DNA from: an uncultured Muribaculaceae bacterium
GTDB lineage: Bacteria; Bacteroidota; Bacteroidia; Bacteroidales; Muribaculaceae
DNA: 26,254 nt
Direction of reading: 5' to 3'
NCBI GenBank assembly: GCA_910578095.1
Contig: CAJTOZ010000014.1
Location: 42,453 to 68,706 of the forward strand
Positions 16,456 to 24,763 of the stretch are shown piece after piece (the first letter of the stretch is position 1; every line of letters begins with the position of its first letter). The notes under the pieces were generated by a model. The model searched no databases and had not been told where the DNA came from. It saw only the letters and a program-made list of their open reading frames with translations. A program made the position numbers and the translations under genes.

Positions 16456-16691
16456 TAGTTGAATATCCTCCCTGCACGTGCACACTGGATGAACCGCTGC
16501 GCGTAGAGCTTTCCGGCTCAATCCTGATAGGGCCAGGCCGGGCTACACTCATTCAGGGCCTCGGCTACCTTATAAAAAATAAAAGGCCACTATCCCAGCA
16601 CATACAGCAGCTGGCGCTACAATCTCGTGCATGTGGCAAGCTATCCGCGATAGGTCCGCAGCTTATTCGGGGAGCCGGATAGCCACGGTGG
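16456..16691. other. Intergenic stretch without a supported gene
   Basis: GC content returns to host level here. An 89-codon plus-strand open frame (16413-16682) starts inside the terminator hairpin and resembles nothing I know, so I do not call it a gene. A small CTATC/GATAG stem near 16642-16655 is the only structure seen. It could be decayed coding sequence. Confidence 0.3.
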
Positions 16692-16742
16692 AAAAACGAC
16701 AGTTCCCGCGCGGCCACTTTTCATGACCTGCACAGGAACTGT
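16692..16742 (-). terminator. Probable terminator of the lipoprotein gene
   Basis: ACAGTTCC (16699-16706) and GGAACTGT (16735-16742) form an 8-bp stem with a long loop. On the minus strand it is followed by CGTTTTTCC. It lies 32 bp after the lipoprotein stop. Confidence 0.5.
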
Positions 16743-16774
16743 ATCTTCCGCGGTACGCCGTCGGGAGAGGAATG

Positions 16775-17293
16775 CTATTTCAGCAGGTCCTTCACCTTGT
16801 CGGCGCCATCCTTAGCGGCATCGGCAGTAGCTTCTTTGGCTGCATTGAATTTGTCTTTGGCGGCATCGGCCACATCGGACGCTTTCTCTTTCACCGCATC
16901 GGCGGCCGATCCGGCCGCAGCTTTGGCGCTGTCCACTGCTGCAGTGGCCGAGGCCTTGGCGTCGGCAGCCTTATCGGCAGCAGCATCGCCCACCTTGTCG
17001 AGGGCGTTCTCAACGGTAGAGAGCGCTCCGGCCAGGGCAGGAGCCTTTTCTTTTACCACCGGCTCAATAGCCGCAAGATATTTCTTGGCCTCATCCACCT
17101 TGCCCTCGGCCACGAGACGGTCGGCATAGGCGCGGGCCTGATCCACGTAGGCTTTCAGACTGTCGGGGTTGGTGCAGTTCTCAATCTTCGATTTCATCGT
17201 CGCTGTGGTGTCGGCCTCGGATTTGTGGCCGCACGACACTGCCGTCACGCCTAAGGCGACTACTACGGCAATAGATAACAGTATCTTTTTCAT
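16775..17293 (-). CDS. Lipoprotein with Ala/Lys/Asp-rich amphipathic repeats
   Basis: The ATG at 17293 begins a lipoprotein signal peptide (MKKILLSIAVVVALGVTAVSC) with the lipobox Cys at 21; the open frame reaches back to 17323 but would spoil it. The 172-aa product has a helical N-terminal part (about 30-90, with SLKAYVDQARAYADRLVAEGK). Its C-terminal half is almost entirely Ala, Lys, Asp and Val in repeating 11-residue-like patterns (AADAVKEKASDVADAAKDKF), resembling LEA/YtxH-like amphipathic helices. A structural or envelope-stress role is possible, but the function is unknown. It is single and convergent with no plus-strand partner. Confidence 0.8.
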   Translation of the reverse strand: MKKILLSIAVVVALGVTAVSCGHKSEADTTATMKSKIENCTNPDSLKAYVDQARAYADRLVAEGKVDEAKKYLAAIEPVVKEKAPALAGALSTVENALDKVGDAAADKAADAKASATAAVDSAKAAAGSAADAVKEKASDVADAAKDKFNAAKEATADAAKDGADKVKDLLK

Positions 17294-17334
17294 AATTATA
17301 ATAGTTGACATTAAGAAAAACACCCGGGCGCCGA

Positions 17335-17364
17335 CAAATGTTCTTGCCGGCCATGAAATGCAAA
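17335..17364 (-). promoter_or_regulatory. Possible promoter of the lipoprotein gene
   Basis: On the minus strand TTTG (17361-17364) is followed after 18 bp by AACATTTG (17335-17342), one mismatch from TAnnTTTG. The location, about 40 bp before the ATG, is right, but the match is imperfect. Confidence 0.35.
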
Positions 17365-17462
17365 TAAACTTTAAAAAAATGCCTCTGTTATTAAACTTTT
17401 TTGCTGCAAATAGTCTTAAAGGTTGTCAATTCTTCATTTAGAGCTTGTTTAATTATTTCCTC

Positions 17463-20291
17463 ATGCACTATTCCTTACGGCGGATCGCAGCAGCAGTGAC
17501 GGCACTGGCGGCAACAGCGGCTGCATTCGCATTCAACATCCGCGGTACTATAGCCGAAAGCGGCACCCTCGAACCCCTCATCCAGGCTTCCGTACGCCTG
17601 CTTGCCGCACGGGACAGCGCTGTGGTCAAGACTGCCGTCAGCGATATCGACGGCCGCTTCTCCATCGCCGACATCAAGGCCGGGCGCTACATCCTCGAGG
17701 CATCATATGTGGGCTATTCCGCCCAGACCCGCAACATCAACCTCCAGCGCAACATGCGCCTCGACACCATATTGCTGTCGGCAAGTTCCGTGATGCTCCG
17801 CGAGGCCGTGGTCACCGGCATACGCACTCCTGTAAAGGTGATGGAGGACACCGTAGAGTTCAACGCCGACAGCTACAAGACGCAGCCCAATGCGGTGGTG
17901 GAGGACCTGCTCAAGCGCCTGCCGGGCGTGGAGGTGGACTCCGAAGGAAAAATCACAGCCAACGGCAAAAGCGTGAGCAAGATACTAATCGACGGCAAGG
18001 AATTTTTTGCCGACGACCCCACGGTGGCGTCCCGTAACCTGCCTGTCAACATGGTCGACAAGCTGCAGGTGGTGGACCGCAAGAGCGATCTCGCACGCAT
18101 CACCGGCGTGGACGATGGCGAGGAAGAGACCGTGATCAATCTCACAGTGAAAAAAGGCATGAACAACGGATGGTTCGGCACTGTCGAGGGCGGCTACGGC
18201 ACCGACGAGCGCTACAAGGCTTCGTTCAACGTCAACCGCTTCTGGAACGGCAACCAGATAACATTTCTCGGCGGCGCCAACAATGTCAACGAAATGGGAT
18301 TCGGCGACGGAGCCTCCGGACGCTTCCGCCGCTTTGGCGGAAGCACAGGCGTGACGGCATCCCGCGCCCTGGGCCTCAACTTCAACGTTGGCAAGGAGGA
18401 AATCATACGCGTGGGCGGCGATGTGATGTACAGCTACACCGACCGCGACACCCGCCAGAGCACCGACCGGCAATATCTTTTCGCCGATTCCACGTCGTAC
18501 TACAACACTGCGCGCCAGGCCCGCGACCGAGGCCACAACCTGCGCGTGGACCTGCGCGTGCAATGGAAGCCCGACTCGTTCAACACCATCGATTTCCGCC
18601 CCAATTTCTCCTGGAACCGCAACGACAGCTGGAGCAACGACTCCTCCCTCACATCTGCCGGCGACGCCTTGCGCAGCCCTGTGGCACGCAGCCTCAACAA
18701 CGACATCTCCCGCGGCACATCCGTAGAGGCTGGCGGCACGTTCATCTACAACCACAGTTTCCGGCAGCGGCGCGGACGCTCGTTCTCCATATTCGCCAAC
18801 TACCGGTTCAGCAATGTGCGCGAGCGCTCCGACAGCTATTCCTGGAACCGCTTCTTCCAGCTCGGCGACTCCATCGACCTCTACGACCAGTGGACCGACA
18901 GCCGCACGTGGAGCAACAGCATCCGCGCGCGCCTGAGCTGGACCGAGCCCATCGGCAACGTCAAGAACGGCAACTTCATCACTCTGGCCTACTCCGTAAA
19001 TCTGCGCTGGAACAACTCCGACCGCCTCACCTACGACCATCCCGTGGAATGGCCCGGAGGATGGGATGCCGACCCCGTCGTGGGCGAGGAACTCGTGTTC
19101 AACGACGAGCTCAGCAACCGCTTCCGCAATACGTACATCAACCACGACATCCGCGCCGGCTACAAGCATGTGTCGAAGCGCTCCACGCTCGATGTGGGCC
19201 TCTCGCTGGTGCCGCAGTCGAGCAGCAGTGTCAACCTGCTCGACGACGCGCGCTCCATCCCTCGGCGCAACGTGCTCAATGTGGCGCCGTACCTCCGCTA
19301 CCGCATGCGCTTCAACAAAACCACGAGCCTCAACATGTTCTACGCCGGACGCTCATCGCAGCCGTCCATGACACAGCTGCAGCCCGTGGCCGACATGACC
19401 GACCCGCTCAACATTGTGATCGGCAACCCCAACCTCAATCCCACCTTCACCCACAACTTCAACCTCCGCTTCCAGAATTTCAACGCCGAGGCACAGCGCA
19501 GCATCATGGCCATGGTGTTCGCCAACATGACGCAGAATTCCATCGTAAGCCGCACTACGTTCGACGCATCCACCGGCGGCAAAACCACTACCTACGAAAA
19601 CGTGAACGGCGTGTGGAGTGTAAGGGCCATGACAATGTATTCGCAGCCGCTGCGCAACAAGGCTTTCACGTTCAACAACCATCTCATGGGCTACTATAGC
19701 CGCGCCGTAGGTTTCAACAACGGCGAGCGCAACGTGAGCGGAACATACAATATCAACGAATCGTTCGGCATAGCATGGCGCCCGGCCAACCTCGAACTGG
19801 AGCTGCGCCCGCGCTACAGCTTCCAGCACGTGGCCAACAGCCTGGCCTCGCAGCCCGGACGCAATGTCCACTCCTACGGCGGCATGTTCAATGCCACATA
19901 CTACACGCCATTCGGTCTCGTGCTGGCGTCCGACATCAACTACTCCGCCACCTCAGGCTACTCCGCCGGCTACGACACCAACGAATGGATGTGGAACGCA
20001 TCGGTCTCCTATCAGTTCCTGCGCGGACGCAATGCCACCGTATCGCTGCGAGCCTACGACCTGCTGCAGCAGCGTAGCAACGTGCGCCGAAACATCACCG
20101 CCAACTACATCGACGACACCCGCTACAACTCCCTCACACGCTACTTTATGGTGAGCTTCACCTACAAGTTCACCACATTCGCCGCCGGCGAGCAGCCGCG
20201 CGACCGCAACGCACGCCGCTGGGACGGCCCCATGGGGCCGCCGCCGGGTGCACCGCGCGGAGGAGGCCCCGGCGGGCACGGACCCCGATAG
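17463..20291 (+). CDS. Outer membrane beta-barrel protein with carboxypeptidase-regulatory-like and plug-like domains
   Basis: The ATG at 17463 is preferred because it directly precedes the signal peptide (MHYSLRRIAAAVTALAATAAAFAF). The 942-aa protein has a carboxypeptidase-regulatory-like domain at about 25-110 (DIDGRFSIADIKAGRYILEASYVGY). A TonB-receptor plug-like region covers about 120-220 (VVEDLLKRLPGVEVDSEGKITANGKSVSKILIDGKEFF). A long barrel follows with alternating aromatic strands (outer membrane beta-barrel family 14-like). It lacks an adjoining SusD, so it is not a typical polysaccharide-locus SusC. The barrel is followed by an odd Gly/Pro/Arg-rich tail (GPMGPPPGAPRGGGPGGHGPR). Transport of an iron complex, peptide or other ligand is possible. 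Confidence 0.88.
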   Translation: MHYSLRRIAAAVTALAATAAAFAFNIRGTIAESGTLEPLIQASVRLLAARDSAVVKTAVSDIDGRFSIADIKAGRYILEASYVGYSAQTRNINLQRNMRLDTILLSASSVMLREAVVTGIRTPVKVMEDTVEFNADSYKTQPNAVVEDLLKRLPGVEVDSEGKITANGKSVSKILIDGKEFFADDPTVASRNLPVNMVDKLQVVDRKSDLARITGVDDGEEETVINLTVKKGMNNGWFGTVEGGYGTDERYKASFNVNRFWNGNQITFLGGANNVNEMGFGDGASGRFRRFGGSTGVTASRALGLNFNVGKEEIIRVGGDVMYSYTDRDTRQSTDRQYLFADSTSYYNTARQARDRGHNLRVDLRVQWKPDSFNTIDFRPNFSWNRNDSWSNDSSLTSAGDALRSPVARSLNNDISRGTSVEAGGTFIYNHSFRQRRGRSFSIFANYRFSNVRERSDSYSWNRFFQLGDSIDLYDQWTDSRTWSNSIRARLSWTEPIGNVKNGNFITLAYSVNLRWNNSDRLTYDHPVEWPGGWDADPVVGEELVFNDELSNRFRNTYINHDIRAGYKHVSKRSTLDVGLSLVPQSSSSVNLLDDARSIPRRNVLNVAPYLRYRMRFNKTTSLNMFYAGRSSQPSMTQLQPVADMTDPLNIVIGNPNLNPTFTHNFNLRFQNFNAEAQRSIMAMVFANMTQNSIVSRTTFDASTGGKTTTYENVNGVWSVRAMTMYSQPLRNKAFTFNNHLMGYYSRAVGFNNGERNVSGTYNINESFGIAWRPANLELELRPRYSFQHVANSLASQPGRNVHSYGGMFNATYYTPFGLVLASDINYSATSGYSAGYDTNEWMWNASVSYQFLRGRNATVSLRAYDLLQQRSNVRRNITANYIDDTRYNSLTRYFMVSFTYKFTTFAAGEQPRDRNARRWDGPMGPPPGAPRGGGPGGHGPR

Positions 20292-20305
20292 CGGAATATT
20301 GATGA

Positions 20306-20367
20306 ATACAACACGGGCTGTGTCTCGGATGCCTGCGCTGGCAATCACGACACAGCCCCTGTTGTAT
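20306..20367. terminator. Large hairpin between convergent genes
   Basis: Nineteen-base arms (20306-20324 and 20349-20367) are complementary except for one C-C mismatch, with cores GGGCTGTGTC and GACACAGCCC. The loop contains a further GCC/GGC stem. It lies between the ends of the plus-strand barrel gene and the minus-strand DUF3943 gene and can serve both. Confidence 0.75.
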
Positions 20368-21248
20368 CAGAACGTACAGGAAAAGGTGAACCCGGGAGCG
20401 CCACACACCGTGGCAGGCATGATCGACGACTGCACGCCGCGGCGCCGGGCTGCCTCGGCACGGGCCGGATTGCCCATGAACAGCCCGAGCACCTCATTCA
20501 CAGGGTCGATAAGAAACGCAACGACATTGCCCAGCAGACGCGAGCCGGCCAGATGGTAGTCGTTGGCCACAAGGCTACGCTTGGCCCGGTAGAAGCCCTC
20601 GCCTATGAGCGAGCCTATGCATGGCGTCACAAAAAGATCCTGTATGGACGGACGTTCCATGAACGCCTCTATACCAAACTCCCAGAACACAGAGCTGATA
20701 CATGCCGAATAGGCGAAGCTCTGCCAGAAATTGAACCCGCTGGAGCGTGCCGACATGAAATACACCGCGCCTGCATAGGGATGCATCACATAGTTGAACA
20801 CCCACGAATCGGTGTCCCACTTCGGGCCCAGCTTGAACACATTGCGAAACCAGCGCTTGAACATCGGCGTCTGCTGTATCTCCGCACGGTTCCAGCTCGT
20901 GGCATCCTCAGGCAGACATTCCAGCACGCCGAGCGTGCCCACCATGGCACCGGCATACACAGCCGTATTCATCCACAGGCGGTGCCAGTCGTGGCTGCTC
21001 GCAGTCATGGAATACGGGAGTTCATAGAGCGATACGGGCACATGACGGTCGGCGCTATGATCGAGACGGGCTATATAAGCTGTATCCAGTGTTGCCTCGG
21101 CAAGAAGATCGTGAGCCTGCGGCACGGGGATATACACCTGCATGGTTTCGTCCACCTCCACGGCTGATACCGTACGCCCCTGCGCACTGCACACACCGGC
21201 CATGAATAGCAGCCGGGCCAATATAAATATGAATAATGTTTTTTTCAT
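20367..21248 (-). CDS. DUF3943 family exported protein
   Basis: The 293-aa product has a signal peptide (MKKTLFIFILARLLFMAGVCSAQG). The centre (about 140-220) carries the family features of DUF3943: DTDSWVFNYVMHPYAGAVYFMSARSSG, then SSVFWEFGIEAFMERPSIQDLFVTPCIGSLIGEGFY. These proteins are predicted outer-membrane-associated in Bacteroidota; no activity is known. It converges on the barrel protein gene, sharing the hairpin at 20306-20367. A possible -7 element (TAATTTTG on the minus strand, 21292-21299) lies 43 bp upstream, but no matching -33 element was found. Confidence 0.85.
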   Translation of the reverse strand: MKKTLFIFILARLLFMAGVCSAQGRTVSAVEVDETMQVYIPVPQAHDLLAEATLDTAYIARLDHSADRHVPVSLYELPYSMTASSHDWHRLWMNTAVYAGAMVGTLGVLECLPEDATSWNRAEIQQTPMFKRWFRNVFKLGPKWDTDSWVFNYVMHPYAGAVYFMSARSSGFNFWQSFAYSACISSVFWEFGIEAFMERPSIQDLFVTPCIGSLIGEGFYRAKRSLVANDYHLAGSRLLGNVVAFLIDPVNEVLGLFMGNPARAEAARRRGVQSSIMPATVCGAPGFTFSCTF

Positions 21249-21299
21249 AATGTGGTGGAATAGTTGAATCGTTATGATGCTTTTACAACAACAAAATTA

Positions 21300-21502
21300 G
21301 CGATTTTGATTCAACCACGGGAAAAATTGAACTTTCGAACCAATATTATCTCCCAAAAGACTACAAGACAGTTAATTTTATTTAATATACTTTAAAGAAG
21401 AAAGAGAACGAGGAGTATATGAGCAGTTGCACCCGGCACAAATCCATCCCGGCGGCGCTTCCATTACCATTGCCCGAGGGGGGCACATACCTCGCGCAGG
21501 CC
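21300..21502. other. Intergenic stretch between the DUF3943 gene and the first pgi-type promoter
   Basis: No supported gene lies here. The left part is AT-rich. A 33-codon plus-strand frame (21419-21520) has a GAGGAG sequence 5 bp before its ATG and stops inside the 33-bp repeat. It matches nothing I know, so I leave it uncalled. Confidence 0.3.
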
Positions 21503-21535
21503 TTTTTGTGCTCTCGCTGAATTTGATTACCTTTG
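21503..21535 (+). promoter_or_regulatory. Duplicated promoter, copy 1 (before the acyltransferase)
   Basis: TTTG (21505-21508), 19 bp, TACCTTTG (21528-21535). All 33 bases of 21503-21535 are identical to 24695-24727 before pgi, including the spacer. The predicted leader to the ATG at 21560 is about 20 nt. Confidence 0.85.
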
Positions 21536-21559
21536 GAGGAAGTTTATAAACCATTGCAT

Positions 21560-22051
21560 ATGCCATATCCTAAATCAGCCATAATCGATCCCCTTGCCCG
21601 CATAGGGAAAGACACGAAAATCGACGAATTCACTTATATCGGCCCACACGCTTCCATTGGAACAAACTGCAAAATTCACCGCGGCGTGCAAATCCATGGA
21701 GGCGCTATAATAGGAAATTGCGTAAAAATACAAGACAATGCAGTGATTCCGGAAGGAGTTGTCATATCTGACGGCGCTTTCATAGGCCCTTCTGTCACTT
21801 TTACCAATGATCGATATCCCAGAGCCATAAATATAGATGGCACTTTAAAAACATCTTCCGACTGGAAACTGAGCAGCACACACATTGGTTATGGCGCCTC
21901 CATTTGCGCCAACGCAACTATCGTGTGCGGGGTGACCATCGGTAGTTGGGCCATGGTAGCAGCCGGCGCCGTGGTCACGCACGATGTGCCGGAGCGTTGC
22001 ATGGTGGCCGGAGTGCCAGCCCGCATCATACGCGTAGACATACCTCAGTGA
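21560..22051 (+). CDS. Left-handed beta-helix (hexapeptide repeat) acyltransferase, WbpD/WlbB/FdtC-like
   Basis: The 163-aa protein consists of hexapeptide repeats from about residue 8 to 85 (IDPLARIGKDTKIDEFTYIGPHASIG...). A loop with FIGPSVTFTNDRYPRAINI follows. After it come the C-terminal THIGYGASICANATIVCGVTIGSWAMVAAGAVVTHDVP and VAGVPARIIR elements. These loop and tail motifs are typical of sugar N-acetyltransferases acting on UDP-3-amino sugars or dTDP-3-amino sugars for O-antigen or capsule. The ATG at 21560 is preferred: the frame extends to a TTG at 21533, but that lies inside the promoter. No other sugar-nucleotide genes are nearby, so the substrate is open. It stands 37 bp before the large membrane protein gene, probably co-transcribed. 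Confidence 0.85.
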   Translation: MPYPKSAIIDPLARIGKDTKIDEFTYIGPHASIGTNCKIHRGVQIHGGAIIGNCVKIQDNAVIPEGVVISDGAFIGPSVTFTNDRYPRAINIDGTLKTSSDWKLSSTHIGYGASICANATIVCGVTIGSWAMVAAGAVVTHDVPERCMVAGVPARIIRVDIPQ

Positions 22052-22088
22052 GAGACTATCCAAAAGCCATCATCTCATTGTTCAAACC

Positions 22089-24686
22089 ATGACCAACTTC
22101 ATCATCACATATGGTCCGGCGATTGTAACTGCAATCCTCGCAGCCTTCCTTCCCTGGTTCATTCCTTTTTCCTATAGATTACTGCAGGAACAAAAACTAT
22201 CATCACTCAACAAGTTCCTTACTTGTGACTACACACCGTTCAAAGACACAAAATATCTAAGGTTTATCAAGATTCACCCAGCGCTATTTTTTTTGGTGAA
22301 GATTTTAGCACTAATCATCAGTGCCACATTTATCACCATTTTAGTCCTTAACTACGACAAGCCGGGCAGATGGTTCTGGACCGCTTTCGCCGGAATGTGC
22401 ATCGCATGGGGACTATACGCATTTCTGCTCAGTCTTTGTAAAAAAGAGACTAAAGGGCTGGTAGGCATCATCTCCCATGAAATCCGTGATGTCGAGGAAA
22501 TTCCATGCTCCTGGGACAACCATATATTTTTTGCCACTCACTACACCGACGAGGAAAAACACCTTGGCCTATTGTCGTACGAAGAGAGACAACCAATCCT
22601 GGAAGAAGAGCGCATAAGCCAAATACGCAAAGAGGTCATCCTTCCATACTACACATCCCTCAAAGCAAAAATAGAGCGTGAAGCGAATAACAGCAAATTA
22701 TTCTATCTGGATATTCCTGAGCATGGAACGATGCATATATGCGACTTCATGCTAAATCACGCATATACCACTCAAGCACTGTGCCACTCCGTACACAGCG
22801 TTAGCAACGATATGCGTAGAGACAGCTCCATCAATTTCATCGGAGACAAAGTTGGGGTAGAGGGATTCTCCATCATCAATGGCAAACTGATGATGAAATG
22901 CTACCTGACGGACCACTTCACCTTTAAAGTATTCAAACACAACTTTAAAAATGGAGGATACAAGGAGATATTTCAAGTCATAATCCGAAGGTTGAACAAA
23001 GCGTCCATGAAAGACAAAGACCTACTTATCGGGACCCTGAAGTTCTTATTTTCCTCTTTTGGGTTGGACATGATTGTTTACGGCGAGAAGGCCGACGGAG
23101 AGAAAGGCGTCCTCATCGCCATACGCGAGGGAAAAATAGAATCGCACGGACAAAGCAAGATACACGTTCCCGTAAACGAATCATTTTCATTCACAGACAT
23201 TAAGGAGGGCGATAAATTCTGCCTTAAGGAATGCGCCTACCGCGGAATAGAAGAAGAGCTCGGCATAGAAAAAGGAACTATTGAAAACGGGGCAGATGTT
23301 TGTTTTACAGATTTTGCAGTCGTATCAGACGAGGGCGAAATAGGGCTTGGATGCCATGTAGACATCTCCGGAATAATGCCATTGGAAGAAGCATGCCTGT
23401 TCCCGGGCCAAGACAAATTCCTTGAGTTAAAAGAATTGTTCGTCGTTAAATTTCCTCCATTCAAATGGAATCCCGAAAAATACAAGGACTTATTATATAA
23501 CCTTACTAAAAATCCGATATTCACCACTCCCTGGGAAAGTTTCACTCCATTGCTGTACCAACGGTTGGTTGTAAGAGAAGCCACTTTATCACGTCTCTGC
23601 ATTGACACCATATCGGTTCTGACTATAATAGCGGTAGCATATATAATGCTTCGCAATACAGCCGACGACGCCATGCGGTTCATCATAGAACAAGCTATCA
23701 CATTTGGCATATGTATAATCACGTACATCGTAATCCATCTGTATCGCCTCTCCCATAGAAGGCGGAGATACAAACTGTACAAGCCCCTCGTACCGCAATG
23801 GAATGGAGACGCGACCGTGATGCAATCTATAAACATTCATCTCGGAGACGAACGCGGCAATAGTCCCGAAGAGAGAGACCCTGTCATATCCTACATGATG
23901 TTCGGGCTAAATTCAGAAAAATGCGAGACAGTGGCATTGGACAGTCTACGCATGGAAAACGAGCCCTGGTGCGCAGTCCGGCGTGAGTTAAAGAAAAACA
24001 GGGCCGAATCTCCTATAAATTTCTACCTGCTGCGGCATGCCGACAGTCAGCTACCAGAAAACATGTTAAAAATGATGCAGCTTGGCGTGCGCGACGACTT
24101 TGACTACCTCTATGTGGACCTGCATTGCGAAGTAAAAGGAGGAAGAAAAAAATATAGCTTCACCACCGAGCTAAAAGATATGAGGATAGACTTCGGCTAT
24201 CGGCTCAGCTCCCGGGAACTGGAATGCTACAGTGCTTTTTTCGGCGTGTCGCCCGATTTTTTGAAAACACTGAACATCGGTCATTTCACAAAGGACTTCT
24301 GCAATATGTACGAACTGCGGGATTTCTTCAAATACCGGGACAACTATTATTGGTCCGTAGTGAGGAAACACAATCCTGACAATGGCTATACCAGAATATT
24401 GATGGACAAATCCAACGATATGTATAAGGAAATAGAGAAGGTGGCTGTAAGCGATGGAGTGTATCACCTCACATTCTATGGTAAACACGACATTCTCATC
24501 CCGAAGCTCGCAGATTTTATAGACCACGGCCAAAACCGCACACGAATAGAAAGTCTTGACATCTACATGCTGCAACTGATATTAGCCCGAATGGTCCATA
24601 ATTCCAAGCATCTGATGTTAGTGAAGAAAAAGCCCGTGAATATCATACGCCACATCTTGCAGCCTTTGTCAGCCAATTCCCGCTAA
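22089..24686 (+). CDS. Large membrane protein with degenerate Nudix-like motif; function unknown
   Basis: I do not recognise this 865-aa protein as a whole. Three hydrophobic helices lie near the N-terminus (about 6-28, 63-88 and 95-117). A soluble region follows (about 120-500) and two more helices (about 503-522 and 531-552), then a basic HRRRRYK stretch and a soluble C-terminal domain of about 300 residues. At 385-393 RGIEEELGI matches the end of a Nudix box (REUxEExGU) but with Gly in place of the first Glu and without the correctly spaced upstream Gly and Glu. It may thus bind a nucleotide without cleaving it, or be a divergent hydrolase. The region 255-460 would be the Nudix-like fold. 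Composition is more AT-rich than in pgi and the host genes. Its promoter is shared with the acyltransferase. Confidence 0.75.
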   Translation: MTNFIITYGPAIVTAILAAFLPWFIPFSYRLLQEQKLSSLNKFLTCDYTPFKDTKYLRFIKIHPALFFLVKILALIISATFITILVLNYDKPGRWFWTAFAGMCIAWGLYAFLLSLCKKETKGLVGIISHEIRDVEEIPCSWDNHIFFATHYTDEEKHLGLLSYEERQPILEEERISQIRKEVILPYYTSLKAKIEREANNSKLFYLDIPEHGTMHICDFMLNHAYTTQALCHSVHSVSNDMRRDSSINFIGDKVGVEGFSIINGKLMMKCYLTDHFTFKVFKHNFKNGGYKEIFQVIIRRLNKASMKDKDLLIGTLKFLFSSFGLDMIVYGEKADGEKGVLIAIREGKIESHGQSKIHVPVNESFSFTDIKEGDKFCLKECAYRGIEEELGIEKGTIENGADVCFTDFAVVSDEGEIGLGCHVDISGIMPLEEACLFPGQDKFLELKELFVVKFPPFKWNPEKYKDLLYNLTKNPIFTTPWESFTPLLYQRLVVREATLSRLCIDTISVLTIIAVAYIMLRNTADDAMRFIIEQAITFGICIITYIVIHLYRLSHRRRRYKLYKPLVPQWNGDATVMQSINIHLGDERGNSPEERDPVISYMMFGLNSEKCETVALDSLRMENEPWCAVRRELKKNRAESPINFYLLRHADSQLPENMLKMMQLGVRDDFDYLYVDLHCEVKGGRKKYSFTTELKDMRIDFGYRLSSRELECYSAFFGVSPDFLKTLNIGHFTKDFCNMYELRDFFKYRDNYYWSVVRKHNPDNGYTRILMDKSNDMYKEIEKVAVSDGVYHLTFYGKHDILIPKLADFIDHGQNRTRIESLDIYMLQLILARMVHNSKHLMLVKKKPVNIIRHILQPLSANSR

Positions 24687-24694
24687 ACCTATTT

Positions 24695-24727
24695 TTTTTG
24701 TGCTCTCGCTGAATTTGATTACCTTTG
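24695..24727 (+). promoter_or_regulatory. Duplicated promoter, copy 2 (before pgi)
   Basis: TTTG (24697-24700), 19 bp, TACCTTTG (24720-24727), identical over 33 bp to copy 1. It starts 9 bp after the stop codon of the membrane protein gene. Its leader to the pgi ATG is about 30 nt. Confidence 0.88.
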
Positions 24728-24763
24728 CAGCAGGAAAATAAATTCACTTATACAGTACATTCT

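Noticed and set aside
16413..16682. 89-codon open frame after the cassette
   Set aside because: It starts inside a terminator hairpin, has no recognisable motif and no promoter.
16640..16700. Cobalamin-riboswitch-like or small RNA gene on the plus strand
   Set aside because: Short stems are present, but none of the conserved core sequences of known riboswitches, RNase P, SRP RNA or tmRNA could be found.
13169..24727. Nearly equal repeat-to-repeat distances in the two cassettes (3195 and 3192 bp)
   Set aside because: The repeats and contents of the two segments are unrelated, so the equal length is taken as coincidence.
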